A stretch of 64,000 nucleotides of DNA from Chlamydia poikilotherma (GTDB taxonomy: Bacteria; Chlamydiota; Chlamydiia; Chlamydiales; Chlamydiaceae), in assembly GCF_900239975.1 (NCBI RefSeq), contig NZ_LS992154.1, positions 930,001 to 994,000 on the forward strand, in the 5' to 3' direction. A program made the position numbers and the translations under genes. Below, in pieces: positions 1 to 8,985 of this stretch (within the stretch, counting starts at the first letter, position 1; every line of letters begins with the position of its first letter). The notes under the pieces are model-generated. The model was not told where the DNA came from, did no database searches, and was given only the letters and a program-made list of their open reading frames with translations.

Positions 1-585
1 GCGTTGTATGAAAAATTAGGACTCTCTTCTGAATATTCTCCTTTGATGTGTGTAATCTCTCGTATCGTAGAGCAAAAAGGTCCTGAGTTTATGAAAGCAG
101 CTATTCTTCATGCCATGGAAAATAGCTATTCCTTAATTATCGTAGGAACATGTTTTGATGAAGAAATTCAACGCCAATTTACAAATCTACAAGAATCGTT
201 AACAACTTCTCCAAATATCCGAATTATCTTAGATTACAATGATCCTTTAGCCCGATTAGTTTACGGGGCTGCGGATATGATCTGCATTCCATCGCATTTT
301 GAGCCTTGTGGTCTCACTCAACTCATTGGAATGCGTTACGGAACAGTACCCTTAGCTAGATCTACTGGAGGTCTTGCTGATACTGTTGTTACAGGAATTA
401 ATGGCTTTACCTTTTCCCAGACAGATAATTTTAACGACTTTCTTCGCATGCTAACTCTAGCAGTTACTACCTACAGAAACGAACCAGACGTATGGTTCCA
501 AATTGTAGAAGAAGGTATGTTGCGGTCTTCAGGACTAACAACAATGGGTATGCATTATTTAGGAATCTATAATTCTCTATTATGA
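1..585 (+). CDS. glgA: Glycogen synthase, C-terminal part (truncated by window edge)
   Basis: This is the C-terminal 194 residues of a GT5-family starch/glycogen synthase, which transfers glucose from ADP-glucose to the growing alpha-1,4-glucan in the cytosol. The reading frame is open from base 1, so the gene starts outside the window. Visible family blocks are SRIVEQKGPEF (the R/K-containing nucleotide-sugar loop) and FEPCGLTQLIGMRYG followed by STGGLADTV, the classic E-x7-E acceptor/donor site. The 3' end overlaps the convergent pgsA gene by 19 bases. Chlamydiae keep an almost complete glycogen pathway, so this is expected. Identity is secure; only the N-terminal domain cannot be checked. 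Confidence 0.95.
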   Translation, partial: ALYEKLGLSSEYSPLMCVISRIVEQKGPEFMKAAILHAMENSYSLIIVGTCFDEEIQRQFTNLQESLTTSPNIRIILDYNDPLARLVYGAADMICIPSHFEPCGLTQLIGMRYGTVPLARSTGGLADTVVTGINGFTFSQTDNFNDFLRMLTLAVTTYRNEPDVWFQIVEEGMLRSSGLTTMGMHYLGIYNSLL

Positions 586-1175
586 TCTTTAGATTTCCCT
601 CTTTGTAATACATGATTTTTATTCACCCAGAAGTATTCAACTCCTGAACATACAGAATAAATAGCAACGATAGAGCCTACTACCGAAGCGAATAATTCCA
701 AATCACTTTCAGAAATCATTCCTAGTGAGTGAGGAATCATAGCAAGTAAAATCAATAAAAAACTTATACCTTGTAAAATAGCTTTTAATTTTCCGCTCGC
801 CCTAGCTGCAAGGACAACTCCTCGAAAAGCACATACCGTGCGTAATGTACTAATTACAGAATCTCTAGCTAAAAATATAAAAACAAGAATTAAAGGGAGA
901 TTCACAGGGGGCTGAGTGAATGTTAGATAGAGAGAAATTCTATAAATACTATCCGCCATCGGATCAAGAAGCTTCCCCAAATCTGTGACTTGAGAAAATT
1001 TCCTAGCTATATACCCATCAATAGCATCTGTAAGCTCTGAGAGCCCTAAAAGAGAGAGTAAAACATATGGAAGAACTACAGGAGTAATTCCGAGCCACTT
1101 TCCTTTAAGATAGAGTAGCATGAAAATTGGCGTTATAAATAGCCGGGAAAAAGTTAGATAATTAGGCAGTCCCAC
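567..1175 (-). CDS. pgsA: CDP-alcohol phosphatidyltransferase (PgsA-like)
   Basis: A 202-residue integral membrane enzyme of the CDP-alcohol phosphatidyltransferase family, most likely phosphatidylglycerophosphate synthase (CDP-diacylglycerol plus glycerol 3-phosphate). The signature D-x2-DG-x2-AR-x8-G-x3-D-x3-D is complete at about residues 50-75 (D50, D53, R58, D71, D75), followed by several hydrophobic helices. The start is GTG, preceded by GAGGT five bases upstream; the nearby ATG at 1180 is in another frame. Chlamydiae carry more than one member of this family, so the exact alcohol substrate (glycerol phosphate versus another) is inferred from gene order, which matches CT797. Confidence 0.88.
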   Translation of the reverse strand: MGLPNYLTFSRLFITPIFMLLYLKGKWLGITPVVLPYVLLSLLGLSELTDAIDGYIARKFSQVTDLGKLLDPMADSIYRISLYLTFTQPPVNLPLILVFIFLARDSVISTLRTVCAFRGVVLAARASGKLKAILQGISFLLILLAMIPHSLGMISESDLELFASVVGSIVAIYSVCSGVEYFWVNKNHVLQRGKSKDHNREL

Positions 1176-1257
1176 CCCATACCTCTATCAAAAAATTACT
1201 TAAACCGGAACCTCAGCACTAAACGAATGCTTAAAAAACAAATTAAATAGATAAGAA

Positions 1258-1285
1258 TTAGAGCGCAAGTACTGAATGTTATAAT
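1258..1285 (+). promoter_or_regulatory. Candidate promoter for glyQS
   Basis: A perfect TATAAT at 1280-1285 has a weak -35 (TTAGAG at 1258-1263, 16-base spacer). A start near 1292 would give a leader of about 185 bases ahead of glyQS. The -10 box covers the ATG of the small reading frame at 1284-1436, so both cannot be used from this promoter. Confidence 0.35.
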
Positions 1286-1436
1286 GATAAAAAAACTATT
1301 TTTTGAAGACGGTATTTTTTCTATAGGACGCTCCCTAGTTCCTCTCTTAGTATTGTTTGTTTTTATTTGTAGTGGTATCTTTGCCTTTATTCCTAGAAAA
1401 AATCTATATTTCAGATGTCGTCTGATATTTGGATAA
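1284..1436 (+). CDS. Possible 50-residue membrane peptide upstream of glyQS
   Basis: An open frame of 50 codons runs from ATG at 1284 to TAA at 1434-1436, ending 40 bases before glyQS. The product would be a short basic N-terminus (MIKK), one strongly hydrophobic stretch around residues 17-36 and a basic tail (RKNLYFRCR), the layout of a one-pass membrane peptide. Against it: there is no clear ribosome-binding site, and the ATG lies inside a good TATAAT box, so a transcript from that promoter would not contain it. I do not recognise the sequence. It may simply be a chance frame in the glyQS leader. Confidence 0.22.
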   Translation: MIKKLFFEDGIFSIGRSLVPLLVLFVFICSGIFAFIPRKNLYFRCRLIFG

Positions 1437-1476
1437 ACAGATTTTTTCAGACCTTATTTGTTATCGGAGTTTTATC

Positions 1477-4400
1477 ATGTCACAACCTCTTACTTTACAA
1501 GCTATGATTGCTAAAATTTTGCAGTTCTGGAGCGAACAGGGGTGTGTGATTCATCAGGGTTATGATTTAGAAGTAGGTGCGGGGACATTTAATCCAGCAA
1601 CTTTTCTACGCGCTTTAGGACCTGAGCCCTATAAAACTGCATATGTGGAGCCCTCAAGACGCCCTCAAGACGGTCGTTATGGCATGCATCCTAACCGCTT
1701 ACAAAACTACCATCAGCTTCAAGTGATTCTTAAACCTGTCACCACAGACTTTCTCTCTTTGTATAAAGAGTCTTTGCAGATTATTGGTTTGGATCTTCGT
1801 GAACATGATATTCGTTTTGTTCATGATGATTGGGAAAATCCTACGATTGGTGCGTGGGGTTTAGGTTGGGAAGTATGGCTAAATGGCATGGAGATTACCC
1901 AGCTAACCTATTTCCAAGCTATAGGAAGTAAGCCTCTCGATACGATTAGCGGGGAAATTACGTATGGCATTGAGAGAATCGCCATGTATTTACAGAAGAA
2001 AAATTCTATTTTTGATGTATTATGGAATGACGAGCTCACCTACGGGGACATTACTCAAGCTTCTGAAAAAGCATGGAGTAAATATAATTTCGATGTCGCG
2101 AATACACAAATGTGGCTAAAACATTTTGAAGATTTTGCTCAAGAAGCACTCGCCACTTTAGATCAAGGTCTACCAGCTCCTGCTTACGACTTTGTCATCA
2201 AAGCATCCCATGCTTTTAATATCCTTGATGCCCGGGGTATAATTTCTGTTACAGAACGTACACGTTACATTACTAGAATTCGTCAATTAGCCCGCGCTGT
2301 TGCGGATGGTTATGTAGATTGGCGAGCTTCTTTAAATTACCCATTGTTGCACAAGTGGGGTGCTCATAAAGATATAACCTCACAGACTCTTCCCTGCCCT
2401 AAAGTTGCAAAAGCAGAAAATTTTTTATTAGAAATTGGCTCTGAAGAATTGCCTGCAACCTTTGTTCCCATTGGAATTCAACAGTTAGAATCTTTAGCAA
2501 AGAAGCTTTTGTCTGATTATAATATTAGTTATGAAAGTCTGGAGGTCTTAGGATCTCCAAGAAGACTTGCTCTACTAGTTTACAAATTAGAACCCACAGC
2601 TGTGCAAAAGGCTGTTGAGAAAAAAGGGCCTGCAATCTCTTCGTTATTTAATGATTCCGGAGAGGTTACTGCACAGGGAGAACAATTTTTTACTTCTCAT
2701 AATGTGCCTATCCATCATTACAATGATCTCTCTCAATACTCTCTATTCGAAATCCGTGAGATTAATTCTGTAAACTATCTATTCCTTCTACATCCTGAAA
2801 AGCATAAAGATACCGCAATAATCTTAGCTAATGAATTACCCAAACTAATTCATTCTATGAAATTCCCCAAGAAAATGGTCTATGACGATAGTGGTGTAGA
2901 ATATGCACGACCTATCCGCTGGATAGTGTCCCTATATGGAACATCTATTCTTCCCTTCTCTTTTGGAAAAGTAACAGCTTCAGACACATCTTATGGTCAT
3001 CGACAATTAGATCCTAGAGAAGTTCCTATTCCTTCTTGTGAACATTATGTTGATACTTTACGCGATGCTTGTGTCATAGTTTCACATAAAGAACGTCGAG
3101 AAATTATCGAACAGGGATTAAAATCACATAGTTCTAATAATATCTCTCCGATTGCGAATCCTCGTTTACTTGAAGAAACAGTTTTCCTTACTGAACATCC
3201 TTTTGTTACATGCGCGCAGTTTGATCAAAAGTTCTGTGCCCTACCTAAGGAATTGTTAATCGCTGAAATGGTAAATCATCAAAAATACTTTCCCACACAA
3301 AACACTGCGGGCGAAATTACTAATCAGTTTATTTTGGTATGCGATAATTGTCCCAATGACATTATCATTGAAGGAAATCAAAAAGCCCTAACTCCCCGCC
3401 TTACTGATGGCGATTTTCTTTTTGCTCAGGATCTGAAAACATCATTAACTACCTTCGTGGATAAACTCAAAGCTGTTACCTACTTTGAAGCTCTCGGTTC
3501 CCTTTATGACAAAGTAGAAAGATTAAAAGCTCATAAAGAGATTGTTTATCCACTTATGCCCTTATCTTCTCAAGAAGATATAACAACAGCAATAGAGTTT
3601 TGTAAAGCAGACCTGGTCTCCGCTGTTGTTAATGAATTCGCAGAATTACAAGGAATCATGGGAGAATACTACCTAAAACATGCTGGGCTATCCCATGCAG
3701 CTGCAGTAGCTGTGGGAGAACATTTATGCCATATTACCGATGGTCAAACAATCTCCACTACAGGAACATTACTAAGCATAATAGATCGTTTTGATAATTT
3801 ACTTTCTTGTTTCATCTTAAATCTACGGCCCACCTCATCTCATGATCCTTATGCTTTGCGCCGTCAATCTTTAGAGATTCTTACATTGTTACATGCTTCA
3901 GAAGTGTCTTTAAATCTCGAGAACCTCTTACATCATTTAGCAGATAACTTCCCATCCACTGTTCAAGAAACTACCTGGGACAAACCCGCGACTATCCGTG
4001 ATATTTTGGCGTTCATCTGGGGAAGATTAAAAACCTTTATGGCTTCTTTAGGATTTAGCAAAGATGAAATTGCTACTGTATTTTCTGATACTTCTGAGAA
4101 GAATCCTGTAGAGATTATAAAATCAGCAAAAGGAATTCAGAGTATAAAAAATAGTCAGAAAACTGTTCTTGAAAAAATCACAACGACCCATAACCGTTTG
4201 AAAAAAATCTTAGCCTCTTTGAAATTCTCTATAAGCACGCATACGCAGACTCAACTTGAGATGCAAGAATCTCGGCTTAAAGCCGCCCTCGATCACTTTG
4301 ATGCGTCTGTAAAAATAAAGGATAGTAAAGAAGACTACTTCCTAAGTCTTGGAGAACTTACTGATAGCATCAATATATTCTTAAATGAAGTACATGTTAC

Positions 4401-4497
4401 TAGTGGAGATGAAGAGTTGAAAAACTTACGTATTCATCTATTGTTGACTGCTATGGAGAAATTTTCTCCCTATTGTTGGGAGGCACTAAAAACATAA
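1477..4497 (+). CDS. glyQS: Glycyl-tRNA synthetase, fused alpha and beta subunits
   Basis: A 1006-residue single-chain form of the bacterial alpha2beta2 glycyl-tRNA synthetase that charges tRNA-Gly in the cytosol. Residues 1 to about 300 are the class II catalytic alpha subunit ([43 protein letters not shown]); the beta subunit begins near residue 312 with [12 protein letters not shown] and carries the tRNA-binding and HD-like parts. In most bacteria these are two genes, glyQ and glyS; the fusion is known in chlamydiae. I place the start at ATG 1477 ([10 protein letters not shown]), with GGAG seven bases upstream, rather than at a TTG 48 bases earlier that has no ribosome-binding site. Confidence 0.96.
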   Translation: MSQPLTLQAMIAKILQFWSEQGCVIHQGYDLEVGAGTFNPATFLRALGPEPYKTAYVEPSRRPQDGRYGMHPNRLQNYHQLQVILKPVTTDFLSLYKESLQIIGLDLREHDIRFVHDDWENPTIGAWGLGWEVWLNGMEITQLTYFQAIGSKPLDTISGEITYGIERIAMYLQKKNSIFDVLWNDELTYGDITQASEKAWSKYNFDVANTQMWLKHFEDFAQEALATLDQGLPAPAYDFVIKASHAFNILDARGIISVTERTRYITRIRQLARAVADGYVDWRASLNYPLLHKWGAHKDITSQTLPCPKVAKAENFLLEIGSEELPATFVPIGIQQLESLAKKLLSDYNISYESLEVLGSPRRLALLVYKLEPTAVQKAVEKKGPAISSLFNDSGEVTAQGEQFFTSHNVPIHHYNDLSQYSLFEIREINSVNYLFLLHPEKHKDTAIILANELPKLIHSMKFPKKMVYDDSGVEYARPIRWIVSLYGTSILPFSFGKVTASDTSYGHRQLDPREVPIPSCEHYVDTLRDACVIVSHKERREIIEQGLKSHSSNNISPIANPRLLEETVFLTEHPFVTCAQFDQKFCALPKELLIAEMVNHQKYFPTQNTAGEITNQFILVCDNCPNDIIIEGNQKALTPRLTDGDFLFAQDLKTSLTTFVDKLKAVTYFEALGSLYDKVERLKAHKEIVYPLMPLSSQEDITTAIEFCKADLVSAVVNEFAELQGIMGEYYLKHAGLSHAAAVAVGEHLCHITDGQTISTTGTLLSIIDRFDNLLSCFILNLRPTSSHDPYALRRQSLEILTLLHASEVSLNLENLLHHLADNFPSTVQETTWDKPATIRDILAFIWGRLKTFMASLGFSKDEIATVFSDTSEKNPVEIIKSAKGIQSIKNSQKTVLEKITTTHNRLKKILASLKFSISTHTQTQLEMQESRLKAALDHFDASVKIKDSKEDYFLSLGELTDSINIFLNEVHVTSGDEELKNLRIHLLLTAMEKFSPYCWEALKT

Positions 4498-4517
4498 AAC
4501 TATCCCTAGGCATAAAA

Positions 4518-4552
4518 AAAGTGGCTCTATAGATTTTATCTACGGCCACTTT
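4518..4552. terminator. Bidirectional terminator between glyQS and the convergent secreted-protein gene
   Basis: Arms AAAGTGGC (4518-4525) and GCCACTTT (4545-4552) pair perfectly, and TAGAT/ATCTA inside the loop can extend the stem. Read on the minus strand the hairpin is followed by a run of seven T; on the plus strand by TTCTC. It sits 20 bases after the glyQS stop and 30 bases after the stop of the minus-strand gene at 4582. Confidence 0.75.
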
Positions 4553-4581
4553 CTCACTTCTCTCATCTCAATACATAGATC

Positions 4582-5028
4582 TTAAAGATTAAGTTCAGTG
4601 ATATCTAGAAGTGTTTCCTGATCTGTTTCAACTAGGATAGTTACCATGAGGAGCCCGGAATTTTCAGGAAATTCTGAACCAGGGAATCTATTCTTGAAAT
4701 CGTCAATCGCAGAAGAATCTTTCTCATCCCCATCTTTAGGTTGTAAAACAACTATAGCCGCCATATCCTCTAATGAAAACCCAAAGAAATCACTAAGATC
4801 CAATCCATCCGTGATAAGTTCATCTAACACCTCTTTGTGAGTATCACTCATCAAAACAATAACTAAAGGAATATTTTCCTTCTGAGCATGTGTTAGAGCT
4901 TCGTCATAGTTTTCAAAAACATGAGAAGTAGAACTTTCTAAAGTTACAGGACAACTTGTTTCTTCAGTAGCTTGAACAAGCTGACATGGGATTAACAAAC
5001 ATGATAATAAAGCTAATAAGATACGCAT
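4582..5028 (-). CDS. CT795-like secreted protein, paralogue 1 (thioredoxin-like fold without catalytic Cys)
   Basis: A 148-residue protein with a clear Sec signal peptide (MRILLALLSCLLIPCQLVQA). By position it corresponds to C. trachomatis CT795, a protein reported to reach the host cytosol. The mature part shares a pattern with the next two genes: YDEALTHAQKENIPLVIVL, then IVVLQP, then IDDFKNRFP and a final strand LLMVTILVE. The same order occurs in the two thioredoxin-like proteins at 15678 and 20391, but here there is no CxxC after the first strand. I infer a non-catalytic thioredoxin-like fold. I chose the ATG at 5028 because an upstream ATG at 5076 adds 16 residues before the signal peptide and lacks a ribosome-binding site. 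The molecular role is unknown. Confidence 0.82.
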   Translation of the reverse strand: MRILLALLSCLLIPCQLVQATEETSCPVTLESSTSHVFENYDEALTHAQKENIPLVIVLMSDTHKEVLDELITDGLDLSDFFGFSLEDMAAIVVLQPKDGDEKDSSAIDDFKNRFPGSEFPENSGLLMVTILVETDQETLLDITELNL

Positions 5029-5086
5029 AAAACTACTTTTCCTAATTAAAATGCCTCCTAGGATACCACGAGACATAGAAAAAAGA

Positions 5087-5118
5087 TATCCCGATTTTAA
5101 AATTGAAATGTCGGGATA
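5087..5118 (-). terminator. Terminator of secreted paralogue 2
   Basis: Arms TATCCCGA (5087-5094) and TCGGGATA (5111-5118) form an eight-pair stem. On the minus strand it is followed by CTTTTTTC, so it can end transcription from the gene at 5145-5654 before the next paralogue. Confidence 0.7.
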
Positions 5119-5144
5119 CCGATAGAAAAAAAGATATTTTATTA

Positions 5145-5654
5145 CTAACGCACAGAGATAATAGGTTTTATAGAATTTTCCAAAGGTACTTCGATTGGTG
5201 CAATATCCATAATTTTTTCATCATTATCAGTGACAGAAATAGTCACTAGGTATGTTCCTTCGAGAGGTTGAACTTCTGGAAATTGCTTTTTAAATTCTGC
5301 AATTTTAGCAAGCATTGGATCAGGAACTGGTGGATAGACTAATAAATTAATACCCGTAGGGCTCAATACAACAAACTTTGCGTATTTATTGAGAACAGAT
5401 TCTTCCATATTTATAGCTATGCTGTATAGCGGTTGAAATGCTATTGTTTTTTCATCGCTATATAGGACAATCATAGTATTTTTGCCGTCTTGTCTTATCG
5501 ACACTAAGCAATCAGTATAAGAATAAAATATAGAAGGGTGTTTCACTGAAAGGTCTTCGACCTGCTGGTCTTCTTCTTTCAATGATGTAGAAGTTTCTCC
5601 TCCAATGGCTGGTAGGGCTAACAACAGTGAGAGTATGGATAAAAAGATGTGCAT
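5145..5654 (-). CDS. CT795-like secreted protein, paralogue 2
   Basis: A 169-residue protein with a signal peptide (MHIFLSILSLLLALPAIGG) and a strong ribosome-binding site (GGAGG, six bases from the ATG). The mature protein follows the plan of its neighbours: FYSYTDCLVSIRQDGKNTMIVLY, then FVVLSP, then DPMLAKIAEFKKQFPE and YLVTISVTDND. It has a single cysteine and no thioredoxin motif. DPM followed by a short helix and LVTI is shared with paralogue 3, making these two closer to each other than to paralogue 1. A terminator directly downstream suggests the three genes are expressed separately. Function unknown; a secreted or periplasmic location follows from the signal peptide. Confidence 0.8.
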   Translation of the reverse strand: MHIFLSILSLLLALPAIGGETSTSLKEEDQQVEDLSVKHPSIFYSYTDCLVSIRQDGKNTMIVLYSDEKTIAFQPLYSIAINMEESVLNKYAKFVVLSPTGINLLVYPPVPDPMLAKIAEFKKQFPEVQPLEGTYLVTISVTDNDEKIMDIAPIEVPLENSIKPIISVR

Positions 5655-5798
5655 AAGGCACCTCCATTGCTAGTTTTTTGGAAACATTGGGGGAAGAATA
5701 TCAAAGCCTTAGTTTTAAGGATAGTGCATTCTAATTTTAAAATAGTAATGACTTAGATTATCTAATCAAAATAAATAGAAATAAAGCGTGTGTTATTA

Positions 5799-5834
5799 AT
5801 TATCAGGCGCATAGAGAACTATACACCTGATAAT
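5799..5834 (-). terminator. Hairpin downstream of secreted paralogue 3
   Basis: ATTATCAGG (5799-5807) pairs with CCTGATAAT (5826-5834), and ATAG/CTAT can pair inside the loop. It begins 16 bases after the minus-strand stop at 5851. No T-run follows on the minus strand, so it is a weaker candidate than its neighbours. Confidence 0.4.
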
Positions 5835-5850
5835 GCTAGAACATAGAAAT

Positions 5851-6357
5851 TTATGATTTTGAATCTACAGAAAGTGGGGTGGGAATATTAAGAACCCTCT
5901 CCACTCTATCGTGGCCTTTAGCATCTATAGTAACAAGGATCACACAAGGCTCTTGAAGATCTAATTCCCAAAAATGGTCCTGAAAATCAGCCATATATAA
6001 GACCATGGGATCCAGTTTAGGATAGAAATCCTTAGGGCTAACGAAGCCTGGTTGCATAACCACAATATTAAATACATTAGCTAAATCAATGGGGAAACAA
6101 AGATTTTTAGTGATGTCTGTCCATACTTTTTTTGAAGTCGGATTAAAGTACACGAATATACAGCACTTACCGCTATCTTTAGCGTTTTCTAAAGCTGCAG
6201 GATATGAATAGTATAATCTTTCGCCATTAGAAAGTTCAAGGTACCTTGGAGGAGAGAATTTATCAGAAACAGTATCTTCCTGACCTCTTAAAGGCAACTC
6301 TTTACCCCAAGTAGGTAGAGATGCTAATACAAAAAGAACAAAGCAATAAAAACGCAT
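5851..6357 (-). CDS. CT795-like secreted protein, paralogue 3
   Basis: A 168-residue protein with a signal peptide (MRFYCFVLFVLASLPTWG). The mature part repeats the family order: YYSYPAALENAKDSGKCCIFVYF, then IVVMQP, then DPMVLYMADFQDHFWE and VILVTIDAKGHD. The adjacent cysteines lie within the predicted first strand, not at a thioredoxin active site. GGGGAAT stands upstream of the ATG. Together with the genes at 4582 and 5145 it forms a tandem family that looks like old duplications with strong divergence. No known enzymatic motif is visible and I do not assign a function. Confidence 0.8.
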   Translation of the reverse strand: MRFYCFVLFVLASLPTWGKELPLRGQEDTVSDKFSPPRYLELSNGERLYYSYPAALENAKDSGKCCIFVYFNPTSKKVWTDITKNLCFPIDLANVFNIVVMQPGFVSPKDFYPKLDPMVLYMADFQDHFWELDLQEPCVILVTIDAKGHDRVERVLNIPTPLSVDSKS

Positions 6358-6388
6358 AAACCTATTCCCCGCTTATCAAAATTCACAA

Positions 6389-6416
6389 AACATACCGGAC
6401 CAGGATTTCTAAGCAA
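6389..6416 (-). promoter_or_regulatory. Weak promoter candidate for secreted paralogue 3
   Basis: On the minus strand TTGCTT (6411-6416) and TATGTT (6389-6394) are separated by 16 bases, which would start transcription about 25 bases before the ATG at 6357. Both boxes have two or more mismatches to the sigma-70 type consensus. Confidence 0.28.
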
Positions 6417-6516
6417 TCACCAGCCTCTCCGATATTCCGCAAGCAAAGATAAAATAACGGGGATATAAAATCACTACTACTTGTAGAAATAACATTACAA
6501 AATACGAGAAGAGACT

Positions 6517-6783
6517 CTAGATTACGCTATTTCTTGCTATCAATGTCTCTAGTTCTACAGCCTGTTGATTTTGCCATTCTTGAAGCAAAACAGAAGCTCC
6601 ATAACCAAAGCCGGCAGCCTTAGCAAGCTCGCCAGCACGGCCAGCTAAAGAACCACAACGCGCAGCCGCTAACCCCACGGCTTCTGAGACAGTAATGCCT
6701 CGTGTATGATTTGATTCTGTTATCATGCTTCCGGAGCACAGAGCCCAGGCAAGTATTGGCAAAAGAAACTTAAAAGTTCTCAT
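6517..6783 (-). CDS. Small secreted or membrane protein rich in Gly/Ala
   Basis: An 88-residue protein starting at ATG 6783; a TTG four codons upstream is less likely. It opens with a signal peptide or membrane helix (MRTFKFLLPILAWALCSGS). The cysteine at the end of that helix is not in a good lipobox. The central part, about residues 35-65, is a run of small residues (AVGLAAARCGSLAGRAGELA, then GFGYGAS), as in helices that pack closely or insert in membranes. It has the best-looking promoter in the window just upstream. I do not recognise a family. It sits between dnaG and the CT795-like cluster on the same strand. Confidence 0.62.
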   Translation of the reverse strand: MRTFKFLLPILAWALCSGSMITESNHTRGITVSEAVGLAAARCGSLAGRAGELAKAAGFGYGASVLLQEWQNQQAVELETLIARNSVI

Positions 6784-6817
6784 AAAAACCAACAAATTAA
6801 TAAATTAACAAGGCAAT

Positions 6818-6846
6818 ATTTTATATTAAACTTATTAATTTTTCAA
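6818..6846 (-). promoter_or_regulatory. Strong sigma-70 type promoter for the small secreted protein
   Basis: On the minus strand TTGAAA (6841-6846) and TAAAAT (6818-6823) are separated by exactly 17 bases, each with one mismatch to consensus, inside very AT-rich DNA. Transcription would start near 6811, about 28 bases before the ATG at 6783. Confidence 0.55.
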
Positions 6847-6908
6847 TCTTTACAAAAAGTTAATAATTCTTTTCGCTGATATAAATATCTTAAGATGAAA
6901 CCATATAG

Positions 6909-8684
6909 CTAACACTCCTGAGGATCTAGGAGGGTCACTATAATCCTGTCTTTCCGTAAACGTACATAATCTTCAAGAATAGAGAGTTTTTGTTCCTGAG
7001 AATTTTTTGACTTTCCTGAGAGAGGGTGCCGTTGTTCCCTCCACTGACGATCTGCTAGCTTTTGTAAAGATTGTACAAATACAGTCTCAAGATAATCGGT
7101 ATTCATGCGTCGTTTTATTAGAAGCTCTATAATTACTTTATCTTCTAACAATGATAAAGCTTCATCAAAAGGAAGGTTACTATGATGTTTTTCGTAATAT
7201 TCAATCAGATGGGAAAATAGCTTCCTACATTCAGGATGTTTGAAATCCATGGCTGTGAAATAATTTTTCGCCGTATGAGGAATGCTAATGTTATAGGTTT
7301 TACAAAATAGCATGCATCGCAAAACATCGGTTTCGATAATTATATCGGAATGAATTTTTGGTAGTTTCTCTTTATTAGCTACGGAAGTTTTAGCCGGCGT
7401 GATTCCAGATTCTAATTTTGCTAAGGAAAATACCATACTTTCCGGAATCATCATTAAAGAAGCTAATTGCTTGAGGTGTTCATATACAACAATAGGATTC
7501 CCCCATTTTTTAATTTGCGTAATGCTCTCTTCTATTACTAAGGCTTTTTCTCTAGGGGAAAAATTTGGATAAACACGAATTTTTTCACTAATGAGGAAAG
7601 TAAGATAATCCTCACTTTGATCCAATAACTCTCCAAGCAGTCGAGCTCCTTTATGCATTAAAAAGGAATCAGGATCCTCACCTTTAGGAAGACGACAGAC
7701 CATAACAGCAATACCCACTGTCTGACACATGTCTCCAACACGAACAGCGGCTTTTATTCCAGCATCATCGCCATCAAAAAGTAAATAAGCTTTAAGAACC
7801 CCTAACTTGCTTAATTCTTTTATGTGATCTTCAGTAAAAGAAGTTCCTTGAGCCGCAAGAGTGCAGTTAAATCCCGAATCTATCATCTGCAAGCAATCAG
7901 CTTGACCTTCAACTAAAATGACGCGTTTTTCTTTGGCTATTCTTCGTCGAGATAGATGCAATCCAAAAAGAGCTCGGGACTTTTTAAAAATAATAGTTTC
8001 AGGAGTATTTACATATTTACTCCCTCGTGTATTTTCCAAAAATTTTCTAGATGAAAACCCTATAGTATGTCCTAGAGAATCATGAACAGGGAAAATGATT
8101 CTTCGAGAAAATAAAAACCATTTATTGCCTATAAAGCCTGCATTCTCGAGTTGTGGTTCGGAAATATCTCTTTCCCGCATTGCTTGGATAAACAAGCTTT
8201 GCTCTGGAGCATAGCCTAAGTGAAAACGATCTATAGTATCTGGAGAGAACCCTCGACGATATAGATACTGCAAGGCATCTCTACCCTCAGCAAGTTGATA
8301 CAAGCAAAAACGAAAAAGTTTTTCTGCCTCACTATTAATTTGACGCAATTCATCTTTAGCTCCTGTAGGGAATGGGGATGGCGTGTCCTTAATTTTGACA
8401 ACAAGATCTATATGAAATTTCTTTGATAAAGTGAGAACAGCCTCACTAAATGTATATCCAAGATGATTCATTAAAAAACTAATAGCATCACCGTGAGCCC
8501 CGCAACCAAAACAATGGTAGTAGGCTCCTGTTGGATTAATAATAAAAGAAGGCGTTTTCTCTACGTGAAAAGGGCAACACGCTTTATAGGTAGCTCCGCT
8601 TCTTTTTAAATGGAGGTGTTCCGAAAGCACTTCGATAATATCAATGCTGTGTCTAAGATTATCTAAACTTTCTTCTGTATACAT
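6909..8684 (-). CDS. dnaG: DNA primase
   Basis: A 591-residue primase that makes RNA primers for chromosome replication. The N-terminal CHC2 zinc finger is intact: C37-P-F-H40 and C58-F-G-C61. The central TOPRIM domain shows ILVEGQADCLQM (catalytic Glu) and LLFDGDDAGIKAA (metal-binding Asp residues) at about residues 255-315. The C-terminal part is the helicase-binding region, the least conserved as usual. Length is normal for the family. It is divergent from mutS across a 301-base gap. Confidence 0.96.
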   Translation of the reverse strand: MYTEESLDNLRHSIDIIEVLSEHLHLKRSGATYKACCPFHVEKTPSFIINPTGAYYHCFGCGAHGDAISFLMNHLGYTFSEAVLTLSKKFHIDLVVKIKDTPSPFPTGAKDELRQINSEAEKLFRFCLYQLAEGRDALQYLYRRGFSPDTIDRFHLGYAPEQSLFIQAMRERDISEPQLENAGFIGNKWFLFSRRIIFPVHDSLGHTIGFSSRKFLENTRGSKYVNTPETIIFKKSRALFGLHLSRRRIAKEKRVILVEGQADCLQMIDSGFNCTLAAQGTSFTEDHIKELSKLGVLKAYLLFDGDDAGIKAAVRVGDMCQTVGIAVMVCRLPKGEDPDSFLMHKGARLLGELLDQSEDYLTFLISEKIRVYPNFSPREKALVIEESITQIKKWGNPIVVYEHLKQLASLMMIPESMVFSLAKLESGITPAKTSVANKEKLPKIHSDIIIETDVLRCMLFCKTYNISIPHTAKNYFTAMDFKHPECRKLFSHLIEYYEKHHSNLPFDEALSLLEDKVIIELLIKRRMNTDYLETVFVQSLQKLADRQWREQRHPLSGKSKNSQEQKLSILEDYVRLRKDRIIVTLLDPQEC

Positions 8685-8985
8685 AAGTTATAAGCTTGGC
8701 TGTTCTTTGGTTATGCCATATTCACTGCTTTAAATGAAAGACAGCTCATTTTGTGAATTAGCAATCAATCAAACTCCAGACGAAACCCATCTTGATCCTG
8801 AAGAATAAATATAGTAATCTACCTAGCTAACGCATAGGAAAATTCGGCAAAATCTCTATGGTCTTTTACATGAGTTTGCTAATCTAACCAACAGTTATTG
8901 AATTTACGGAATGCAACATTTCTAAGTTGTTTTCCACTCGACTAGGTTAATCTCTAGATAATATTTTTCCTCACAAAGAAGAACT
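8685..8985. other. 301-base gap between divergent dnaG and mutS
   Basis: No reading frame longer than about 25 codons and no RNA gene is visible. A GATAAT at 8957-8962, 24 bases before the mutS ATG, could be a -10 box but has no convincing -35. C. trachomatis has a small gene (CT793) at this place; I see no intact counterpart here. Confidence 0.4.

Noticed and set aside
4646-4840. 64-codon plus-strand frame inside secreted paralogue 1
   Set aside because: Antisense to a gene with a clear signal peptide and paralogues; no supporting signal.
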